A stretch of DNA of 64,000 bases from Corynebacterium liangguodongii (GTDB taxonomy: Bacteria > Actinomycetota > Actinomycetes > Mycobacteriales > Mycobacteriaceae), in assembly GCF_003070865.1 (NCBI RefSeq), contig NZ_CP026948.1, positions 310,001 to 374,000 on the forward strand, read 5' to 3'. A program made the position numbers and the translations under genes. Positions 17,107 through 26,268 of this stretch are shown here, piece after piece; positions within the stretch are counted from its first letter, which is position 1, and each line of letters opens with the position of its first letter. Below the pieces are notes generated by a model. The model saw nothing but the letters and a program-made list of their open reading frames with translations. It did not search any database and was not told the DNA's origin.

Positions 17107-18650
17107 GCAAGTACGCAGCAATCCTTGCAGCGGGGGCGGTTGCGTTCTTGACCGCCTGTGCCCCCGGGAGCGCCGCGACGCCCGGGGGCGGGAGCGAGGA
17201 TGGTCGCCTCCGCGTCGTCGCCTCCACGTCGATTCTTAGCGACGTCGTGAAGAACGTCGCCGGGGACGCCGCGACGGTGACCGGGCTCATGCCCCCCGGC
17301 GTGGATCCGCACACTTACGAGCCGAGGCTGCACGCCACCCGGGATATCGCCTATGCGGACGTCGTGTTTACCAACGGGCTCCTCCTCGAGCCGCAGTCGC
17401 TCACGCGCACGGTGGAGACCACGGCGCGCCCCGGCGCGGCCGTGGTGGAGCTGGCCGAGCAGGCGCAGCGCTACGGGTTTAGCCCGATTCCGCTGGTCGA
17501 AGACGCCAGCCTGGATACGGTGTGGCTCGGGCTGAAGGTGGCCACCAAGGGCGACCTCCCGCCCACGGCGGTGGCGGACTTCCGGCTCACCGGTGCGCGC
17601 GGGCCGGGTGAGGCGGCGGCGTTCGTGCTGGGGACCTTCGGCACGCCCGAGGTGTTGTTCAACACCCGGGACCGAGTGGACCACAAGGACGTCACGACGC
17701 TGCCTACCGACGCCCACACGCACGTGAGCTGGGCGTTTTCGGAACCCGGGGTCTACGAGCTGGATTTCCGGGCCGATGTGCGCCCCTCCGTCGATGCCAC
17801 GGAGGTGCGCGAGAGCGTCGAGCGCACCGTGACCGTGGTGGTGGGAAACGACCCTGCGCAGGCCGCGCCCGGCAAGCAGGTGATTGACCACGGGCACGTC
17901 GACATCGCCACCGTCGTCGATGGGGAGAGCAGCGATATCGTCCTGCGCGGGGACGCCCCGCCGGACCTGGGGACCGACGAGGCGGTCATCGCGGTGCCGA
18001 ACACCACGCTGCAGCCGATCCCGCCGCAGCGCGAGTTCCGCTTCCTCGGCCAGCCTGGGCAGGAGACCTACCTCTTGCCGCAGGCGGTGCTGGGCAGGCA
18101 CGTCCACGGCGAGCTCGATCCCCACCTGTGGCACGACGTCTCCGCGATGAAGGCAGTGGTACAAGTTGTGCGCGACGAGCTTAGCGCCGCTGACCCGGCG
18201 AACGCGGACGCCTACGCCGGCAACGCGAGGGGATACCTCGCGCAGCTCGACGAGGTCGATGAGTTCATGAGCGCAGCGATCCAATCTATCCCGGAGGAAA
18301 ACCGCAACCTGGTCACCACCCACCACGGGTATTCGTACCTCGGGAGGGCCTACGGGATGAAGATCGCGGGGTTTGTCACCCCCAACCCCAGCGTGCAGGC
18401 GAGCCCGCGAGACCTCATGGCGCTGACGAGGACGCTGGAGAACCTCGACGTCCCCGCCGTGTTCTTGGAACCGGAGCTGGCGGGCAAGTCGAACGAGCTG
18501 ACGGAGACGGCGAAGACCCTCGGGGTGCGCGTGTGCCCCATCCGGGGCGACTCGCTCGATCCCGAGGGCTCGGGTGAGGCGAGGTCGTACGTGGAATTTA
18601 TGAGGGCCAATGGGGCGTCGCTTAGCGAATGCCTGAAAGGAAGGGAATAG
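17103..18650 (+). CDS. Anchored-repeat ABC transporter, metal-type substrate-binding lipoprotein
   Basis: A 515-residue lipoprotein (signal with lipobox FLTAC, Cys19) of the ZnuA/TroA cluster 9 family. The N-terminal lobe has DPHTYEPR and the C-terminal lobe has ELDPHLWHD, TTHHGYSYLGRAYGM and VFLEPEL, the metal-ligand histidines of this family. Between the lobes, at about residues 140-245, sits an extra surface-repeat domain (TDAHTHVSWAFSEPG), as in TIGR03772 proteins. It is about 200 residues longer than ordinary ZnuA. GTG 17103 overlaps the previous stop. The likely substrate is zinc or manganese; which one is not determinable here. Confidence 0.88.
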   Translation: MSKYAAILAAGAVAFLTACAPGSAATPGGGSEDGRLRVVASTSILSDVVKNVAGDAATVTGLMPPGVDPHTYEPRLHATRDIAYADVVFTNGLLLEPQSLTRTVETTARPGAAVVELAEQAQRYGFSPIPLVEDASLDTVWLGLKVATKGDLPPTAVADFRLTGARGPGEAAAFVLGTFGTPEVLFNTRDRVDHKDVTTLPTDAHTHVSWAFSEPGVYELDFRADVRPSVDATEVRESVERTVTVVVGNDPAQAAPGKQVIDHGHVDIATVVDGESSDIVLRGDAPPDLGTDEAVIAVPNTTLQPIPPQREFRFLGQPGQETYLLPQAVLGRHVHGELDPHLWHDVSAMKAVVQVVRDELSAADPANADAYAGNARGYLAQLDEVDEFMSAAIQSIPEENRNLVTTHHGYSYLGRAYGMKIAGFVTPNPSVQASPRDLMALTRTLENLDVPAVFLEPELAGKSNELTETAKTLGVRVCPIRGDSLDPEGSGEARSYVEFMRANGASLSECLKGRE

Positions 18651-18653
18651 AAG

Positions 18654-19532
18654 ATGAAACGCACTCTTGCGGCATTCGCCGTGGTTGCCGCGATGGGGCT
18701 CCACGCGCCCGCGGCTGTGGCCCAGGTTGCCGATAAGGACCCTGCGCTGCAGCAGCAGGTCAGCGCGGATGAGAACATCGCCCCGGCCGGGGAGCGCACC
18801 GTGATCTCCCAGGGCCACGCCGATTTGGGGGCGATGTTTGTGGGCGAGAAGCTCGAGTTCCTCGTCCGCGATGACTCCCAGGTCCCGCCCGTGTGGCGGC
18901 ACCTTGACGACGTCGTCTTTGACGTCGGCGATGAAGCCATCCAGACGCTGCCGGAGACCGGTGATTTCGACTTCACCGGCGCCGGGCCGGGCGAAGAAGT
19001 CTGGGTGATCCCGCAGACGGAGATCGCCGGGGTGCCGTGGCTGGGGTGGAATACCCAGGCCCCCGCGCTGCTGGACCGCGCCTCCGCCGGGGTGAGCATG
19101 GAGTTCGGCGGCCACGACGGCGAGGGGGATTTCACCCTGTTTATCCAGCCCGGCGGCTTCCACCAGCCCCAGCAGCTGTGGAACTCCCAGCTCGAGGGTG
19201 CGCAGCCGATGTGGGTGGAGCCGAACACCCACACCCACGCCAACTGGGTCTTTACCGACCCCGGCGTCCACCTCGTCGGCGTGCGCGCGGTGGTCAAGGA
19301 CAATGCAGGTCAGGTGCACACGGCGGAGCAGGTCGTCCGCCTCGCCGTGGGCGAGGGCACCGACGTCAACGCCGCGTTCGAGCGGGATTTCGCCCCTGCG
19401 GATCCCTCGGCGGGAGGCGTCGACTCAAAGCTCATCGCGATTATCACCGCGGTGGCTGTCGTAGTCATTGTCGCGGTGCTCGCCGCCGTGGCGGCGCTGC
19501 GCTCTCGTTCTCGTTCTGGGAGGCGGTCATGA
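18654..19532 (+). CDS. Membrane-anchored choice-of-anchor M domain protein
   Basis: A 292-residue secreted protein with signal peptide (end near AVAQ, residue 24), one anchored-repeat domain (VISQGHADLGAMF, later PNTHTHANWVFTDPGVH), then a C-terminal transmembrane helix with an Arg/Ser tail and no sortase motif. It is therefore held in the membrane rather than in the wall. It sits between the binding-protein and ATPase genes, overlapping the latter (ATGA), and is part of the same uptake system. Confidence 0.85.
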   Translation: MKRTLAAFAVVAAMGLHAPAAVAQVADKDPALQQQVSADENIAPAGERTVISQGHADLGAMFVGEKLEFLVRDDSQVPPVWRHLDDVVFDVGDEAIQTLPETGDFDFTGAGPGEEVWVIPQTEIAGVPWLGWNTQAPALLDRASAGVSMEFGGHDGEGDFTLFIQPGGFHQPQQLWNSQLEGAQPMWVEPNTHTHANWVFTDPGVHLVGVRAVVKDNAGQVHTAEQVVRLAVGEGTDVNAAFERDFAPADPSAGGVDSKLIAIITAVAVVVIVAVLAAVAALRSRSRSGRRS

Positions 19533-20311
19533 GTAAGCCGTTGCTCAAGGCCCGCTCGGTCTCGGTCACTTACGGCAACCGGGTCGTCTTCCGCGATGTG
19601 GACTTCTCCGTCTCTGCCGGCGAGTTCGTCGGCCTGATCGGCCCGAACGGAGCGGGGAAGACCACGCTGATGCGTGCGTTGCTGGGGCTCGTGCCGGTGG
19701 CTAGCGGCACCGTCGAGGTCGGTGAACTCACCGGTACCGCCGTGCGCGAGGCCATCGGGTATGTCCCGCAGCGCCACGACGTGGCCTGGGATTTCCCGCT
19801 CGATGTCTACTCCGCGGTGCTCTCGGGTGCGCTGGGTAAGGGGCGCTGGTACGCACGGCCGGGGCGCGGGGACGCCGCGGCTGCAGAAGCCGCCCTCGAG
19901 GAGGTCAACCTCCTCGACCTGCGCGCCCGCCCGGTCGGCGAGCTCTCGGGCGGGCAGCGCCAAAGGGTGCTTCTCGCCCGCGCGCTTGTGCGCCGCCCGC
20001 GCGTGCTGCTTCTCGACGAACCCTTCACCGGCCTCGACATCCCCTCAACGGAATCTCTGTTGGGGCTCTTCCGACAGCTCGTGGGCACGGGAATCTCGAT
20101 TGTGATGTCAACCCACAACATCGTCGAGGCGGTGGATTCCTGCGACCGGCTCGTCCTGTTCCGGGGAGGGATCGTCGCCGACGGCGCCCCCGGCGCACTG
20201 ACCGAGGCGGGCTGCTGGATGGACACCTTCGGGGTCGGCCCGGATTCGCCGTGGTTGCGCTCGCTGCGCACGCACACCGCCGCCGGAGTGGGGGAGGTAG
20301 CACGTGCCTGA
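19529..20311 (+). CDS. Anchored-repeat ABC transporter, ATP-binding subunit
   Basis: Cytoplasmic ATPase of 260 residues. Walker A GPNGAGKTT, signature LSGGQRQRVLLARAL, Walker B VLLLDEPFTGLD and the switch histidine (MSTHN) are all intact. It belongs to the manganese/zinc/iron group (ZnuC/MntB-like; TIGR03771 context). ATG 19529 overlaps the upstream stop and the permease GTG overlaps this gene by eight bases, so the subunits are translationally coupled. Confidence 0.94.
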   Translation: MSKPLLKARSVSVTYGNRVVFRDVDFSVSAGEFVGLIGPNGAGKTTLMRALLGLVPVASGTVEVGELTGTAVREAIGYVPQRHDVAWDFPLDVYSAVLSGALGKGRWYARPGRGDAAAAEAALEEVNLLDLRARPVGELSGGQRQRVLLARALVRRPRVLLLDEPFTGLDIPSTESLLGLFRQLVGTGISIVMSTHNIVEAVDSCDRLVLFRGGIVADGAPGALTEAGCWMDTFGVGPDSPWLRSLRTHTAAGVGEVARA

Positions 20312-21182
20312 GATCGGGTTTTTCCAATTCCTCGCCGATGTGGCGAACCCGCAGCTTGCGTTCTTACCGCGGGCCCTGGCCGTCGCGTTGATCTCCTCCG
20401 TGGTCTGCGCGGTGGTGGGGTGCTACGTGGTGCTGCGCGGGATGTCGTTCATTGGCGACGCCGTCGCCCACGCCGTCTTCCCAGGCATTGCCCTAGCCTT
20501 CGCGCTCGAGGTCTCTGTCTTGCTCGGCGGCGCGGTCGCCGGGGTCGTGGTGGCCGTGGCCATATCCACGCTCACCCAGCGGCGCCGGATCAAGGAGGAC
20601 TCCGTCATCGGCATCGTCTTCGCCGCCGCCTTCGCGCTCGGCCTGGTGGTGATCTCCCGGGTGGAGGGCTACACGGCGTCGCTAAGCTCGTTCCTCTTCG
20701 GCTCCTTGACCGGCGTGGACACCGGGGCGATCTGGGTGTGCGCCGTCGCCGGGACAGTCATCATCGCGCTCATGGTGGTGCTGGGCCCGTGGCTCAGCGC
20801 CGTCGCCTTCGACCGTGAGACCGCGCGCGCGATGAACCTGCCGGTCTACGCGCTCGACCTTGCCCTCTACCTCAGCGTGACTGCCGCGGTGGTGATCTCG
20901 GTGCAGACCATTGGCAACATCTTGGTCCTCGCGCTGTTGGTCACGCCCGCGGCGGCCGCGCGCCTCTATACCGACAACCTCGGCACGATGATGTGGCTGG
21001 CCGCCGGAATCGGGGCCTTCGCCAGCGTCATCGGGGTGTGGTTGTCCTGGTCCTACGATTCTCCGACTGGCGCGACGATCGTGCTGGCCGTCACCGCCAT
21101 CTTTGCCCTCAGCTGGCTCTTCGCCCCGCGTCAAGGCGTGGTGGCGGAGAAGATCCGCCTCAGCCGGGTCGAACCCGTATAA
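20304..21182 (+). CDS. Anchored-repeat ABC transporter, permease subunit
   Basis: A 292-residue polytopic membrane protein of the ABC-3 family (ZnuB/MntC type) with eight or nine predicted helices. Conserved landmarks are VVCAVVGCYVVLRGMSFIGDAVAHAVFPG near the start and QTIGNILVLALLVTPAAAARL near the end. It forms the membrane channel with the ATPase encoded just upstream. GTG 20304 is the start. The next gene follows 13 bases after its stop. Confidence 0.93.
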   Translation: MPEIGFFQFLADVANPQLAFLPRALAVALISSVVCAVVGCYVVLRGMSFIGDAVAHAVFPGIALAFALEVSVLLGGAVAGVVVAVAISTLTQRRRIKEDSVIGIVFAAAFALGLVVISRVEGYTASLSSFLFGSLTGVDTGAIWVCAVAGTVIIALMVVLGPWLSAVAFDRETARAMNLPVYALDLALYLSVTAAVVISVQTIGNILVLALLVTPAAAARLYTDNLGTMMWLAAGIGAFASVIGVWLSWSYDSPTGATIVLAVTAIFALSWLFAPRQGVVAEKIRLSRVEPV

Positions 21183-21195
21183 GGAGATGATTTTA

Positions 21196-24100
21196 GTGAG
21201 AAAGTCATATCTCGCAGTACCCCTCGCCGCGGCCCTCGCGGCGGGGCAGGCGCCCGTCGTCGCTCTGGCGGCCGACTCGTCGGCGCCGATCGCCGCAGAC
21301 CACAAGGCCGGCACCCCCGGTTTTGGCGTGGACCTGCCTGATGATGTGAAGATGAAGACCGCCGACGGCAAGACCGTGACCCACCCTTGCGCGGGGCGCA
21401 AGCTGGCTTACCAGTCGCGTGAGGTTCCCCTCTACGCCGCGAACGACACAGCGGGAAAGCTTGCCGTGATGGCACTCGACGGCACCGAGGTGACGAACCA
21501 GGATGATCTTTGTTTCCGCCTCGCGCCGGACGCCGATGATAAGGGACAGGACCTTACACGGATGGTCATTCCTGAGGATTTGTCCTTCCTGGGCACGCCC
21601 GGTGACACCGTGAGGGTGGCACCTGCCACCGCCGATAAGACGATCCCGCCACGGCCCATGTCTACTGGGATTGGTGCTTTTGACTCGAGGCGGATGACAG
21701 GCGACGATGCGGTGCCCACCAACTTCCGAGACAACAAGGTGAGATTTGAGATGACCGACTTCCAGGGCCCGGAAGGCGGTGATGTGCACATCTACTTCAA
21801 AAACAAGGTCTCCCCGGTCGAACGGGTCCTCTCGACCACTGATGAGAAGCCTCTGAGCTTCGCCTACAACGTGGGTAGGACAAACCAGTTCAGCTGGGCC
21901 TTTACTAAGCCAGGCATCTACGCCATCCAGTGGCAAGCTCGGGCGACGCTTGACGACGGCTCAGAGACCGCATCCGACAAGGTCACGCAATACTGGCTCG
22001 TCGGCGACGACCCGAGCGTCGGCCTACCGAAGGGAACCACCAAGAACCTCAACGAGGTGAAGGCCGCGCCGCAGTCGCCGGCTGCCTCGGCAACCACGAC
22101 GGCAAAGCCCACGACGACGGCGACGCAGGTGTCGACTAGCGCGAAGCCCAGCGAGACCGCCGTTCCGGCTGAACCCAGCGAGCCCGAGGGCGAGAAGAAG
22201 CTCACCGCATCCGGGCATAAGCCCGGCAACACAGGCTTCGGCGTCAACCTACCTGCGGACCAGAAGGCCGAGGGCGGGTCTCAACCGCACGTGTGCGCGG
22301 GCCGCAAGTTGGTCTACCAGTCCCACAACGACGCGCTCTATGGCACCCGAATGAACGGCGACAAGCTCACCGTCATGGCGGTGGATGGTCAGCAGGTTGT
22401 GCCAATGGATTCCCTTTGCTTCCGCCTCCCCCGTGATGCGGATAGCAAAGGCCGGGAAGTCTCACGGACAGTTATCACTGAGGACACTGCCTTTTTGGGC
22501 AAGCCAGGCCAGGCAGTATGGCTTGCGCCCCAGGCCACAAGCTTTATGGATAAGTGGCGTCCATTGTGGTCGGGCCTCGGTGCGTTTGACAGGGCGCACG
22601 AGCCAAATGAGGAGGCCATCCCGAAGAATTTCAAGGATGACTTGATGTTTTTCGACCTTGTTGATTACAAGGGGCCAGGCGAGATGCAGATCTTTTTTCA
22701 CCGGGCATCGAAGAACTCGAATGACCGTTATTTTAGTAGCGCGGATGAGAATTTGCACAGCGTTCCGTACAAGGTGGGCGCCCATGGCCACTTCAACTGG
22801 ACGTTTACCGAACCGGGAATCTACGAGATCACATGGCAAGGGCGCGCAGAACACAAAGACGGCACGACGGAGAAGACCGAGCCGGTCACCCAGTACTGGC
22901 TCGTGGGTGAGGACTCGGATGTAGGCTTACCTAAAGGAACGACCACTAACCTCAACGAGGTAAAGACCTACGTTGATGGCAAGGCGCCTGAGACGACGGC
23001 GCCTGAGACGACGGCACCTGAGACGACGGCACCGGAATCTGAGGCACCCGTGCCGGCGCCGGACGGCGGGAACGCCCAGCTCTGCTACGCGGCACAGGCG
23101 CTATCGACGAAGCCCGATGCATTTATCACCTCGGGTCACATGGATCTCGCGCTCGCTGAGGATGACGGCGAGGTCCAGGCACGGCTTCACGACGACAGTG
23201 ATGTGCACCGCCCCGCTGTCCGTGAGAGCGGAACGTTCCTCTTCGAGGTCCCCGACACCGCAAAGCAGAAGATTCCTGAGCACCTCAAGGACTCTTTCCT
23301 TGGTGATTTCAAACAGGTGTGGATGCTGCCGCAGGCGCAGGTCTCTGACCTTCCCTGGCTTGGTTTCTCCACCACGGCTCTGAAATCCGACACGCTTGCG
23401 GAAGGAACTAACATAAAGGTCTCGCTGAGCGACGTCACCGGACCGGGCAGGATTGTCACCTGGCACGAGAACGTGGGACGGTTGGACAAAGAACTTGACT
23501 CCGCTGATCCGGCATCGCACCTGACCTACGGTTTTAATGATCACGATCACCAGGCGTTCGGGTTTAGCGAACCGGGCCTCTACGCGGCGACCTTCCTCTA
23601 CACCGGCACCGCTCGTGATGGAGGAGAGTTTACAAAGGAACTGCGGGCCACGTTTGCCGTCGGTGACGAGGCAATCGGGCAGGCGCGTCAGTACAAGAAA
23701 GAGGGCTATAGTTCACTACCGGCCGCGGGTGAGGACTGCGCCTCCGCGCCGGGCGATGAGACGGGCGACGGCCCCGACGATGAGCCTGCGACGCCGGGCG
23801 CTGGCGTATGGGACAAACTGGCTAAGGCGATTGAAAAGCTCGCCGGAGCGGTCCTCGCACTCGGAGGCATCCTCGGCGACGGTAAGGAACCAACACAGCC
23901 GCAGCCGCCTGTCAGTCCGAGCGCGCCCATCGACACGGTCACCACAACGTCTGACGAGGGTTCTGTGCAGCAGGCGATCATCGATGGCCTGCGCGAGCTC
24001 GAGAACTCGTTTATTGCCTTGGACAATGACGCCGGCCCGCTGTTCCGGCAGCTTGTCGCGCGTGACGGAGCGGAGGCGGATCAAGGGGAAGACAGCCCTG

Positions 24101-24639
24101 AGGGTGCAGTGGTCATGGTCGAGGACCAGAGCGGTGCCGTGCAGCCCGCTGAGCAGCCGGCCGCGCCGTCCGGTGGGCAGGCCCCGGCACAGCAACCCGC
24201 TACACAGCAGCCCGCCCAGACCGCCACTGGCGGCGCCAGCGGGTCTGCTCCGGCGCTCTCCCAGCCCGCAGCCGTGGCCACCGGCGGAACCGAGACGAGC
24301 GTCGGCGGCGGTGACGCAGTTGAGGGTGGCGAGGTTGTCGAGGGCGGCGAGGTTGTCGACGACCTCGGCACGGTCGACCAGGCTGCTCCGGAAGACTCCC
24401 TTGCCCTCGGCGGGGGCGGCGGCATCGTCTCCTCCATCGACGGCAACTCGCCCGAGAAGTCGAAGGCCTACGACGCGGCGTCCGCAGTGACCGCCGGCGG
24501 GTTCTGGGCAGGGCTCGCTTTCGGCCTTGGGGCGATGGCGCTCATCGGCGGCATCGTGCTGTTCGTCGCAGCCTGGCGTGCGCTCAAGCAGGTGCGCAGC
24601 GGCGAGGACGATTTGGCTCCGCAGCAGGCAATCGGATAA
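21196..24639 (+). CDS. Large membrane-anchored repeat protein of the ABC cluster (TIGR03773-like)
   Basis: An 1147-residue secreted protein ending the operon. A signal peptide (RKSYLAVPLAAALAAGQ) precedes two related domains (about 30-300 and 340-600; both contain CAGRKL and end TQYWLVG followed by LPKGTTKNLNEVK or a close variant), a PETTA-repeat linker, a third anchored-repeat domain (about 645-830), a long Pro/Gln/Gly-rich region and a C-terminal transmembrane helix with a charged tail. No sortase motif is seen. GTG 21196 is preferred: AAGGAG lies nine bases upstream, but abuts the alternative ATG 21187. The role is inferred from its operon. Confidence 0.85.
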   Translation: MRKSYLAVPLAAALAAGQAPVVALAADSSAPIAADHKAGTPGFGVDLPDDVKMKTADGKTVTHPCAGRKLAYQSREVPLYAANDTAGKLAVMALDGTEVTNQDDLCFRLAPDADDKGQDLTRMVIPEDLSFLGTPGDTVRVAPATADKTIPPRPMSTGIGAFDSRRMTGDDAVPTNFRDNKVRFEMTDFQGPEGGDVHIYFKNKVSPVERVLSTTDEKPLSFAYNVGRTNQFSWAFTKPGIYAIQWQARATLDDGSETASDKVTQYWLVGDDPSVGLPKGTTKNLNEVKAAPQSPAASATTTAKPTTTATQVSTSAKPSETAVPAEPSEPEGEKKLTASGHKPGNTGFGVNLPADQKAEGGSQPHVCAGRKLVYQSHNDALYGTRMNGDKLTVMAVDGQQVVPMDSLCFRLPRDADSKGREVSRTVITEDTAFLGKPGQAVWLAPQATSFMDKWRPLWSGLGAFDRAHEPNEEAIPKNFKDDLMFFDLVDYKGPGEMQIFFHRASKNSNDRYFSSADENLHSVPYKVGAHGHFNWTFTEPGIYEITWQGRAEHKDGTTEKTEPVTQYWLVGEDSDVGLPKGTTTNLNEVKTYVDGKAPETTAPETTAPETTAPESEAPVPAPDGGNAQLCYAAQALSTKPDAFITSGHMDLALAEDDGEVQARLHDDSDVHRPAVRESGTFLFEVPDTAKQKIPEHLKDSFLGDFKQVWMLPQAQVSDLPWLGFSTTALKSDTLAEGTNIKVSLSDVTGPGRIVTWHENVGRLDKELDSADPASHLTYGFNDHDHQAFGFSEPGLYAATFLYTGTARDGGEFTKELRATFAVGDEAIGQARQYKKEGYSSLPAAGEDCASAPGDETGDGPDDEPATPGAGVWDKLAKAIEKLAGAVLALGGILGDGKEPTQPQPPVSPSAPIDTVTTTSDEGSVQQAIIDGLRELENSFIALDNDAGPLFRQLVARDGAEADQGEDSPEGAVVMVEDQSGAVQPAEQPAAPSGGQAPAQQPATQQPAQTATGGASGSAPALSQPAAVATGGTETSVGGGDAVEGGEVVEGGEVVDDLGTVDQAAPEDSLALGGGGGIVSSIDGNSPEKSKAYDAASAVTAGGFWAGLAFGLGAMALIGGIVLFVAAWRALKQVRSGEDDLAPQQAIG

Positions 24640-24654
24640 CATCAGGCCCGAAGT

Positions 24655-24860
24655 TTGAACGGGGAGTCACCTCCCCGCCCTCAAGTTTCACCGAAGACCG
24701 TCGGTCGCTCCGCAGCTGCGGAGTCGAAGGTGCCCCCCTCCAGGGGCCGGCCCACGCAGGAGAAACGAGGCCTGATTCATGGTGCCCCGTGCTTCTGCAC
24801 GGGGCACTTGTCGTTCTCAAGCGATCGTGCCCCGGGCGGATTGAAGGACGTAAATCATTG
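24655..24860 (+). ncRNA. L10 leader-like structured mRNA region upstream of rplJ
   Basis: The 237 bases before rplJ hold no gene but several stable elements: GGGGAG/CTCCCC, ACCGAAGACCGTCGGT (the GAAGACCG element seen in actinobacterial L10 leaders), a GCTCCGCAGCTGCGGAGT palindrome and a 10-bp hairpin at 24782-24807. L10 leaders bind L10-(L12)4 and repress rplJL. Boundaries are approximate. Confidence 0.65.
24782..24812 (+). terminator. Hairpin in the rplJ leader (possible attenuator)
   Basis: GTGCCCCGTG and CACGGGGCAC form ten perfect pairs around CTTCTG. A weak T-rich stretch (TTGTCGTTCTC) follows, so it may act as an attenuator rather than a full stop. Confidence 0.5.
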
Positions 24861-24876
24861 GAAGGAGGCGTGTGTC

Positions 24877-25398
24877 ATGGCAAATGCGAAGAATACGGCC
24901 GAGCTGGCTGTGCTGAAGGACAAGTTCGAACAGGCAAGCTCCGTTGTTCTTACCGAATACCGCGGCCTTACCGTAGGCCAGCTCCAGGAGCTGCGCGGTG
25001 AGCTCGGCTTCGATGTCGAGTACCACGTCGCCAAGAACACCCTTGTCAAGATCGCCGCGCGCGAGAATGGCATCGAGGGTCTCGATGAGCTTCTGACCGG
25101 CCCGACCGCCGTCGCCTTTATCAAGGGCGAGGCTGTCGATGCCGCGAAGGTGATGAAGAAGTTCAACAAGGATCACGACGCGTTCGTGATCAAGGGCGGC
25201 TACATGGACGGCAACGTCCTCACCGCAGCCCAGGTTGACGCCATCGCTGAGATGGACAACCGCGAGACCACCCTTGCCAAGATCGCAGGCGCGTTCCAGG
25301 GTTCCTTGGCCAAGGCTGCCGGCCTGTTCCAGGCTCCGGCGTCCAAGACCGCTCGACTTGTCGCTGCGCTGCAGGACAAGCAGAGCGAAGCTGCGTAA
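24877..25398 (+). CDS. rplJ: 50S ribosomal protein L10
   Basis: A 173-residue L10, base of the ribosomal stalk, which carries L7/L12 dimers. Visible are VLTEYRGLTVGQLQELR, YHVAKNTLVKIA and the C-terminal helix for L12 binding. GGAAGGAGG lies about ten bases before ATG 24877, deciding against the longer upstream reading, which is leader. rplL follows after 70 bases. Confidence 0.97.
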   Translation: MANAKNTAELAVLKDKFEQASSVVLTEYRGLTVGQLQELRGELGFDVEYHVAKNTLVKIAARENGIEGLDELLTGPTAVAFIKGEAVDAAKVMKKFNKDHDAFVIKGGYMDGNVLTAAQVDAIAEMDNRETTLAKIAGAFQGSLAKAAGLFQAPASKTARLVAALQDKQSEAA

Positions 25399-25468
25399 AA
25401 CGCACCAGTTGCTACACACCTAACACCCCGGGCCGCGCAAGCGGGCCGCAAAAAGAAAGGAAGCCACA

Positions 25469-25858
25469 ATGGCTAAGCTGTCTAAGGACGAGCTCATTGA
25501 GCAGTTCAAGGAAATGACCCTCATCGAGCTCTCCGAGTTCCTCAAGGAATTCGAGGAGGTCTTCGACGTCACCGCCGCTGCCCCGGTTGCCGTTGCAGCC
25601 GCAGGCGCTCCGGCCGGTGGCGAGGCCGCCGCTGAGGAGGAGAAGGACGAGTTCGACGTCGTCCTCGAGGACGCCGGCGACAAGAAGATCGGCGTGATCA
25701 AGGCTGTCCGCGAGATCGTCTCCGGCCTGGGCCTGAAGGATGCCAAGGAGCTCGTCGAGAGCGCTCCGAAGGCCATCCTCGAGGGCGCCAACAAGGACGA
25801 CGCCGAGGCTGCCAAGGCCAAGCTCGAAGAGGCCGGCGCGAAGGTTACCCTCAAGTAA
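25469..25858 (+). CDS. rplL: 50S ribosomal protein L7/L12
   Basis: A 129-residue stalk protein. The N-terminal dimerisation helices ([21 protein letters not shown]), an Ala/Gly-rich hinge and the C-terminal factor-binding domain ([21 protein letters not shown], then [14 protein letters not shown]) are all typical. AGAAAGGAAG lies just upstream. A strong terminator follows. Confidence 0.98.
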   Translation: MAKLSKDELIEQFKEMTLIELSEFLKEFEEVFDVTAAAPVAVAAAGAPAGGEAAAEEEKDEFDVVLEDAGDKKIGVIKAVREIVSGLGLKDAKELVESAPKAILEGANKDDAEAAKAKLEEAGAKVTLK

Positions 25859-25884
25859 TCACGCCGCCTTCGAAAGGCGCATGG

Positions 25885-25924
25885 AAGCTCCCCGACCCGG
25901 GTTTCTCCGGCGGGGAGCTTTTTG
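25885..25924 (+). terminator. Terminator of rplJL
   Basis: AAGCTCCCCG and CGGGGAGCTT form a ten-pair stem, ending in TTTTTG. Confidence 0.9.
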
Positions 25925-25996
25925 CGTATCGACGGGGTGGCGGTAGGGGAGGGGGCATATTGGGGATTTGCCGACTCTGCAGCCGCGGAGTGGGTT

Positions 25997-26085
25997 GGCT
26001 AGTTCATGTGACTGGTGTGACGGGTGGGTGCTTGCAGAGTACTCTTGACTCTGCAGCGGCAGAGTGACCATCCCACTGCCGACTC
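25997..26085 (+). repeat. 89-bp direct repeat, copy A
   Basis: It begins GGCTAGTTCATG and ends CCGACTC; it matches copy B at 26139-26227 with a single mismatch. The period is 142 bases. Confidence 0.92.
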
Positions 26086-26138
26086 CGCAGCGGCAGAGTG
26101 ACCATCCCGCCGCTGACTCCGCAGCTGCAGAGTGGGCA

Positions 26139-26227
26139 GGCTAGTTCATGTGACTGGTGTGACGGGTGGGTGCTTGCAGAGTGCTCTTGACTCTGCAGCG
26201 GCAGAGTGACCATCCCACTGCCGACTC
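26139..26227 (+). repeat. 89-bp direct repeat, copy B
   Basis: Second copy of the repeat at 25997-26085, one mismatch (G for A before CTCTTGACT). Confidence 0.92.
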
Positions 26228-26268
26228 GTAGCGGCAGAGTCCGGCGCCTTCTCGTGGCAGCGAGGGTA

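Larger units (their letters stand above)
25974..26240. repeat. Array of six 18-bp palindromes (ACTCYGC-N4-GCRGAGT type)
   Basis: The 410-base gap between rplL and the SDR gene carries no gene. It contains six near-identical palindromes at 25974-25991, 26048-26065, 26082-26099, 26116-26133, 26190-26207 and 26224-26240 (the last one base shorter). They are embedded in an 89-bp direct repeat listed separately. Confidence 0.9.

Noticed and set aside
16728..19319. 863-codon open frame antisense to the anchored-repeat genes
   Set aside because: The sense genes show signal peptides, lipobox and conserved domains; the antisense frame does not.
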